A stretch of 64,000 nucleotides of DNA, from contig NZ_VSZS01000054.1 of the NCBI RefSeq assembly GCF_008180155.1, positions 62,001-126,000 on the forward strand, given 5' to 3'. The notes beneath the pieces are model-generated. The model had not been told where the DNA came from. It searched no databases and saw only the letters and a list, made by a program, of their open reading frames with translations. Made by a program: the position numbers and the translations under genes. This DNA comes from Neoaquamicrobium microcysteis (lineage in GTDB: Bacteria; Pseudomonadota; Alphaproteobacteria; Rhizobiales; Rhizobiaceae). Below are positions 59,839 through 64,000 of the stretch, piece by piece (the first letter of the stretch is position 1; each line of letters begins with the position of its first letter).

Positions 59839-60725
59839 GCCCCGGCCTCCTGCGCGGCAGAGCCCTTCGGTCCGAACAGCATGGATCTGGCGGCCAGTAC
59901 AGCGCCGGCCGTTATCAGCAGGCAGGCGAGCAGGATGTTGAGCGTCGCGGTGGCCGCACCCGCCGCGATCAGCACCAGCGTGGACAGCAGCGGCGCTGCG
60001 TAGCTGGCAGCCCCCAGCACCTGGATGTTGCCGCGCTTGACGCCGTGGTCCCATGCGTAGAACGCAGCGCCCACCGGCATCAGGCCGAGGCCCAGCACGG
60101 CCAGCCATTGACTGGCGCTGGCCGGCCACACGGTTTGTTCAAGCAGCAGATGGCACACGAGCGAGAGCAGGGCTGTCGCCGCACAGAACCATGTCACCAC
60201 GCTGGTGGGCACGGAGGGAAACCGGCGCGACAGCAGCGAATAGGACGACCAAGTGATCGCGCACAGGCCGGCCATGGCGTAGCCGAAGGCGTATTGCGGA
60301 TCGAAGGAAAGCCCGCCGCCGCGCGTGACGATGAGGAACGCGCCGCACAGGCCGAGGCCAGCGCCCGCCACATGATGCCAGCGCAGGCGCTCGCCCGGCA
60401 GCAGGGCGGAGCCGACGACGATGAGCAGCGGCCACAGATAGGCGATCAGGCTCGCCTCGACGGCCGGGGCGTTGCGCAGCGCGGTGAAGTAGAAGAAGTG
60501 GTAGCCGAACAGGCCGGCAATGCCGATGAGCCATACCACAGGGGGGATCGGCGCGTGAGGGGCCGGAGGCGCGACCAGCCGCATGGCCAGCCCGACCATG
60601 GTGCCGATAGCGAAGGTGAGCGCCGATAGCAGGAAAGGCGGCACGGCACCCGACGCGGCGGTGAACAGCGCCAGCAGCGCCCACATCACGACCGCGGAAA
60701 ATCCGATCAACGTGGCGCGCGCCAT
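59835..60725 (-). CDS. DMT-superfamily (EamA) transporter
   Basis: Protein of 296 residues with ten membrane helices in two EamA repeats. LRNAPAVEASLIAYLWPLLIVVGSALLPGERLRWHHVAG closes repeat 1, and GNIQVLGAASYAAPLLSTLVLI is the repeat-2 equivalent. Probable exporter of amino acids or metabolites. ATG 60725 (MARATL) was chosen. Confidence 0.88.
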   Translation of the reverse strand: MARATLIGFSAVVMWALLALFTAASGAVPPFLLSALTFAIGTMVGLAMRLVAPPAPHAPIPPVVWLIGIAGLFGYHFFYFTALRNAPAVEASLIAYLWPLLIVVGSALLPGERLRWHHVAGAGLGLCGAFLIVTRGGGLSFDPQYAFGYAMAGLCAITWSSYSLLSRRFPSVPTSVVTWFCAATALLSLVCHLLLEQTVWPASASQWLAVLGLGLMPVGAAFYAWDHGVKRGNIQVLGAASYAAPLLSTLVLIAAGAATATLNILLACLLITAGAVLAARSMLFGPKGSAAQEAGA

Positions 60726-60839
60726 ATGCCCTGTCTCCCTGCCGATTGCCGGCAGGGTTAGCGCCATGCAGACGCAACGGCAAGGCGTGACGGGGTGTAT
60801 CGGGTTCGTTCCATGCGGTTTGGCGCATGCGCCCCCACC

Positions 60840-61159
60840 GTAAACGGAGGAGGAATCTGGTGCCTTTCACTTTTACACGGAGCATCCCTTGTAGCCGAAC
60901 GCCCCCTTCACCACGCTTCGCGTGGTCCTAGAGGGCGAGCCGCTTGTCTCGCCCGTCCTTCGGACCCCCCGTGAACGGGAGAAGAACCGGCGTTGCGGCT
61001 GTGCGCAACGCCGGATCATCCCCCCGCGAAGCGGGGGCGAAGGACGGGTGAGGCAAGTGGCTCACCCATAGGACCGCCGAAGTCTATGGAGCGGATTCAG
61101 TCAAAACCTGAAACGATCCAGCTTGCTGACGGCCGCAACGTGGATCCTCCTCCGTTTAC
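60840..61159. repeat. nested inverted-repeat intergenic element
   Basis: The non-coding stretch 60726-61265 is occupied mainly by nested palindromes. Outer arms GTAAACGGAGGAGG (60840-60853) and CCTCCTCCGTTTAC (61146-61159) are perfect. Inner 30-bp arms at 60933-60962 and 61038-61067 match inverted with four mismatches, and small hairpins lie inside. No coding frame or transposase was seen. It resembles a MITE or rhizobial intergenic mosaic element. Confidence 0.7.
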
Positions 61160-61265
61160 GGGAGAGGTGGCGCGAAGCGCCGGAGGGGGCGTTTCGGCGA
61201 GAGCAGGAGACGATCCGGTTACCTGTCTTTGTCCAGAAAGCGGTTTCCGCCTTGTGGACGCGGGC

Positions 61266-62009
61266 TTACCGCGTCTCGATGCGGTTTGCGGTGACGCGCA
61301 GGGTGCCGATCTGCGTGCCGATGGACGCATCGACCGGGGTGTAGAAGCCGGTGCCGCCGAGGCGGGCGAACGAAATGGTGATGCGGCTTTCGTTTTGCAG
61401 GAAATCGATCTGCTTGCGGCCCTTGCGATAGCCGGACACCGGCACGAAGCGGGCATCGCAGGTGACGCGGCCATCCTTCGGCGCGGCGCGCGGGGTGAGG
61501 CGCAAGTCGGCGCGCATCTCGCCGTCGAAGATGCTGACGGTGCGGTTGCAGACCTTTGCAGGATCGTCGGTGCGGATGAGGGTGGACGACAGCGGATCGA
61601 GGGCGGCGCGCAGGTGGCTCTCCGAGACCGGAACCCACGTGTTGCCGCGCCGCGGCTCCGGCGTGTTTTCGTAGCTGGAGACGCCGCCCCGGGCAAAACG
61701 GATGGTGGTGCGGCTCTTCTTGCGGCCCGATTCGTAGTTGGACCGGAAGGCGCGCGGGCGCACCTCGCCGCGATGGATCGCACCTTCCACCCGCGTGGTG
61801 CCCCTCGTGCGGTCGAATATGCGGGCGAGGCCGGAGCTCTGCAGCGAACCCTCGATCACGAAACGGTCGTCGGTGAAGGTGGAATCGAAGCGCGCCTTGG
61901 CGACCGGCAGGCCTAGCAAGGTCACCGAATAATCGGCGCGAAACGATTCCGCATTGGCGGGCAGGGCCGATGCGGCGAGAAACAGAAACGGTGCGAGCAG
62001 GCGGCGCAT
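61266..62009 (-). CDS. DUF3108-family secreted protein
   Basis: Protein of 247 residues with a signal peptide (MRRLLAPFLFLAASALPANA). The mature sequence begins SFRADYSVTLLGLPVAKARF, the DUF3108 opening, and alternates short beta strands (FAGTSYFRV-like RRTTIRFARGG, KDGRVTCDARFVPVSGY) as in a periplasmic beta-barrel/lipocalin-like fold. Function unknown; homologues in Rhizobiales neighbour rpmB. ATG 62009 gives the signal peptide. Confidence 0.83.
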   Translation of the reverse strand: MRRLLAPFLFLAASALPANAESFRADYSVTLLGLPVAKARFDSTFTDDRFVIEGSLQSSGLARIFDRTRGTTRVEGAIHRGEVRPRAFRSNYESGRKKSRTTIRFARGGVSSYENTPEPRRGNTWVPVSESHLRAALDPLSSTLIRTDDPAKVCNRTVSIFDGEMRADLRLTPRAAPKDGRVTCDARFVPVSGYRKGRKQIDFLQNESRITISFARLGGTGFYTPVDASIGTQIGTLRVTANRIETR

Positions 62010-62127
62010 GGCGGCTCCGTTGGTTGGAATGTCCCTTCCAGTGCGGATAGCCCGAGGCTTGCAGGCCGATTTCGGCGATTGTATGGATCGCGCCGAAAGG
62101 GCGTGCGCAGGAAAGGGCAGCTTGCGC

Positions 62128-62156
62128 TTGACCCGAAGGCCAAATGCCACTATGGA
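62128..62156 (+). promoter_or_regulatory. promoter of rpmB
   Basis: TTGACC (62128-62133, in GCTTGACC), 17 bases, TATGGA (62151-62156, in CTATGGA), close to the rhizobial housekeeping consensus CTTGAC-N17-CTATAT, about 100 bp before the rpmB ATG. Confidence 0.7.
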
Positions 62157-62257
62157 ACGGCGACTTTTCCAAGAGGCCGCCTGAATACTGCCCGCGCGCC
62201 GTTCGCAAATGGTGCGGCAGTCCGGTATGGCCCGGCAACGAACTGAAGGTGCAAGAC

Positions 62258-62554
62258 ATGTCCCGCGCTTGTGAACTGACCGGCAAGGCCGTGATGACCG
62301 GCAACAATGTGAGCCACGCCAACAACAAGACCCGTCGGCGCTTCCTGCCCAATCTGTGCGACGTGACGCTGATCTCGGAAGCGCTCGGCCAGAACGTGCG
62401 CCTGCGCATCTCGGCCAACGCGCTGCGCTCGGTGGAACACCGCGGCGGCCTCGACGCCTTCCTGCTGAAGGCCAGCACGGACGAGCTCTCGCAGCGCGCC
62501 CGCCTGCTGAAGAAGCAGATCTCCAAGAAGCTGGCCGAGCAGCAGGCCGCGTAA
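62258..62554 (+). CDS. rpmB: 50S ribosomal protein L28
   Basis: Protein of 98 residues, the alphaproteobacterial L28 length. [33 protein letters not shown] is the family N-terminus and [21 protein letters not shown] the core. The ATG 62258 is the only family-like start. Confidence 0.97.
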   Translation: MSRACELTGKAVMTGNNVSHANNKTRRRFLPNLCDVTLISEALGQNVRLRISANALRSVEHRGGLDAFLLKASTDELSQRARLLKKQISKKLAEQQAA

Positions 62555-62585
62555 GCGACCTTCTTTCGCCACTTCATCATCGCTG

Positions 62586-62609
62586 AGGCGGGCTTCGCGC
62601 CCGCCTTTC
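62586..62609 (+). terminator. Rho-independent terminator of rpmB
   Basis: AGGCGGGC-TTCGC-GCCCGCCT followed by TT, 30 bp after the rpmB stop; the short T-run makes it moderate. Confidence 0.75.
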
Positions 62610-62634
62610 TGGTTCCATCACCCAGGATAAAAAA

Positions 62635-63255
62635 ATGACCCGAAACATCTCGGTCTGGCCTTTCGTGGCCGCAATGGCGGCCGTCGTCGTCGCCTCCAAC
62701 TTCCTCGTCCAGTTCCCCTTCGGACATTTCGGCCTCCAGGACCTGCTGACCTGGGGCGCGTTCACCTATCCGCTCGCCTTCCTCGTCAACGACCTGACCA
62801 ACCGCCGCTACGGCCCCGCCGCCGCGCGCAAGGTGGTGTATGTCGGCTTCGCCATCGCGGTGGTGCTGTCGGTGTGGCTGGCCACGCCGCGGATCGCCAT
62901 CGCGTCGGGCTCGGCCTTCCTCGTGGCGCAGCTTCTCGACGTGTCGGTCTTCGACCGGCTGCGCGAGCGGGCCTGGTGGCAGGCGCCGCTGATCTCGTCG
63001 GTCATCGGCTCGATCATCGACACGGTGCTGTTCTTCTCGCTGGCATTCGCCGACCGCTTCGCCTTCCTCGACACGGGGCTGGGCCGCGAGGACGGTTCGC
63101 TCGGCTTCGCCGTGCCGTTCCTGCTCGGCGGCGAGGTGCCGCTGTGGGTGTCGCTGGCGCTGGGCGACTTCGCCGTGAAGATGCTGATCTCGGTCGCGAT
63201 GCTGGCGCCCTACGGCGCGCTGCTCAGCGTGATCCGGCCTGCAAGGGCGGTTTAG
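62635..63255 (+). CDS. yhhQ: queuosine precursor transporter YhhQ (VUT family)
   Basis: Membrane protein of 206 residues with six hydrophobic segments. AMAAVVVASNFLVQFPF and WGAFTYPLAFLVNDLTNRRYGP (NDLT-N-RYG block) are the VUT/YhhQ family signature, and SSVIGSIIDTVLFFSLAF follows. Takes up queuine, preQ0 or preQ1 for tRNA modification. No preQ1 riboswitch was recognised in the 80-bp leader, which holds the rpmB terminator. Confidence 0.9.
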   Translation: MTRNISVWPFVAAMAAVVVASNFLVQFPFGHFGLQDLLTWGAFTYPLAFLVNDLTNRRYGPAAARKVVYVGFAIAVVLSVWLATPRIAIASGSAFLVAQLLDVSVFDRLRERAWWQAPLISSVIGSIIDTVLFFSLAFADRFAFLDTGLGREDGSLGFAVPFLLGGEVPLWVSLALGDFAVKMLISVAMLAPYGALLSVIRPARAV

Positions 63256-63263
63256 TTAGGGGC

Positions 63264-63468
63264 TTCGCTCGCGCGCCGTGCCGCCGCCTTTGGCGGCTGG
63301 CGCTCCGCTGGGGCGGGCCACGAGGCCCGACGCCCGGTCGGGCTTGCAGCCTGCGCTGTCTAGTTTTCGCTCACGCGCCGTACCGCCGCCTTTGGCGGCT
63401 GGCGCTCCGCGAGGGCGGGCCATAGGGCCCGACGCCCGGTCGGGCTTGCAGCCTTCGGCTGTGGGGTT
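63264..63468. repeat. two tandem 102-bp intergenic repeats
   Basis: Copy 1 at 63264-63365 and copy 2 at 63366-63468 each contain the hairpin GCCGCCTTTGGCGGC and the block GGCCCGACGCCCGGTCGGGCTTGCAGCC, with a partial third unit (TTCGCTT) at 63469. The hairpins are strong and lie between yhhQ and the convergent gene at the right edge, so they may also terminate transcription. Confidence 0.8.
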
Positions 63469-63490
63469 TTCGCTTACACGGGGTTGAGGG

Positions 63491-64000
63491 TCAGCGCAGA
63501 TCGAGCAGGCGTTCGAGGTAGTTGCGCTCGAGCTCGGGGCTGAGCGCGTTGCCGAGGCGGCGGCGGATTTCTTCGAGAATCTGGCGCGCGCGCTGCACGT
63601 CGATCTCGTCGGGCACCTCGACCGAGTTGCCGAAATCGGGCCCGGTGGTGGCGCGCGGTCGGCCTAGCGGGTCGCGGTCGGAGCTCTGCTGGCGGCCGCC
63701 TTCCTGCCCGGAACCCTGATCGCCTTCCTGCCGCATGGCCTGCATCATCTGCTGCATCATGTCCTGTGCGCCGCGGCGAAGGGCTTCCAGGGCCTGGCCC
63801 TGCTCGCCCACCGCGCGCTCGCCCTGGCCTTCGCCCAGCGAACCCTCGGCGCGGCCCATGGCCTCGCCTGCGTCGCCGAAGCCCTCGCCGGGCTCCATGC
63901 CCATGCCTTCCAGCGCCTCGGTGAGCGCCTGGAGGTCCTGCTGCAGCTGGCCCTGGCCTTCCTGCAACTGGCGCATCGCCTCGGCGAACTCCTCCGGGGT
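63491..64000 (-). CDS. C-terminal part of a DUF4175/TIGR02302-type protein
   Basis: At least 169 residues of a longer protein whose 5' end lies beyond the right edge. The visible part is Gln/Gly/Met-rich (QLQQDLQALTEALEGMGMEPG) and ends with the conserved DVQRARQILEEIRRRLGNALSPELERNYLERLLDLR, the C-terminus of TIGR02302/DUF4175 envelope proteins of alphaproteobacteria. Function unknown. The frame is open through base 64000. Confidence 0.82.
   Translation of the reverse strand, partial: TPEEFAEAMRQLQEGQGQLQQDLQALTEALEGMGMEPGEGFGDAGEAMGRAEGSLGEGQGERAVGEQGQALEALRRGAQDMMQQMMQAMRQEGDQGSGQEGGRQQSSDRDPLGRPRATTGPDFGNSVEVPDEIDVQRARQILEEIRRRLGNALSPELERNYLERLLDLR

Noticed and set aside
1-64000. CRISPR arrays, tRNA or rRNA genes, insertion sequences, integrases
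   Set aside because: No regularly spaced direct repeats, no cloverleaf-like sequences ending in a T-loop, no ribosomal RNA signatures and no transposase or integrase motifs were recognised by eye. A covariance-model scan would be decisive for tRNAs.

Overview
The window is a GC-rich, densely coded chromosomal segment from an alphaproteobacterium, most likely Hyphomicrobiales (Rhizobiales) and plausibly the Phyllobacteriaceae (Mesorhizobium/Aminobacter/Nitratireductor-like). The evidence is the PhyR-NepR-EcfG general stress locus, a SAM-II riboswitch before metA, an alpha-r14 (NfeR1/'cuckoo')-type small RNA, aerobic cobaltochelatase cobS-cobT, CpdR next to hpt, and a RIME-like palindromic repeat. 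No tRNA, rRNA, CRISPR array, insertion sequence or integrase was seen. The species assignment is inference.

Layout. 0.1-5.5 kb: a TetR/SDR divergent pair, a zinc-ribbon membrane protein, an orphan DUF2793 phage/GTA-type protein, rfbC, a small RNA with three anti-Shine-Dalgarno loops, and two small stress-type membrane proteins. 5.7-20 kb: an accessory catabolic cluster (Rieske oxygenase, LysE exporter, class III aminotransferase, PotABCD-like importer, BetI-like repressor, PEAMT-like methyltransferase, two CrtI/PYROXD2-type flavoproteins, GcvT-like protein and two unknown proteins). Three intergenic regions in it carry the same TTGAA-N6-TTCAA palindrome, which suggests that one BetI-like repressor controls the set. 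Its content points to uptake and breakdown of an N-methylated or quaternary amine; the substrate is not known. 20-26.5 kb: a tripartite tricarboxylate transporter (tctABC) downstream of a DctB/DctD two-component system. 26.5-28.7 kb: an operon for an electrophile- or quinone-type stress (glyoxalase-fold dioxygenase, esterase, two GNATs).

28.9-36.9 kb is a general stress response island: ecfG, nepR, phyR, an HWE kinase, a FATGUY-type single-domain receiver, a Crp/Fnr regulator, and small envelope proteins (PRC-barrel, DUF883, holin-like, DUF1328). Six perfect GGAAC-N16-CGTT promoters lie here and a seventh lies before the DUF883 gene at 5.1-5.5 kb, so the alternative sigma factor encoded here probably transcribes its own locus and these effectors.

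37-64 kb is mostly conserved core: aroK-aroB-corC (with a likely coupled leader ORF), a Phd/PIN toxin-antitoxin module with a perfect palindromic operator, bolA, a DnaJ-domain protein, cobS-cobT, cpdR-hpt, ftsE-ftsX, plsC, chaC, tyrC-hisC, a SAM-II/terminator-controlled metA whose Glu111 predicts acetyl-CoA specificity, a deformylase-like protein that has lost its metal ligands, gloB, yhhQ and rpmB. Several palindromic or tandem intergenic repeats lie between 59 and 63.5 kb. The right edge cuts a DUF4175/TIGR02302-type gene.
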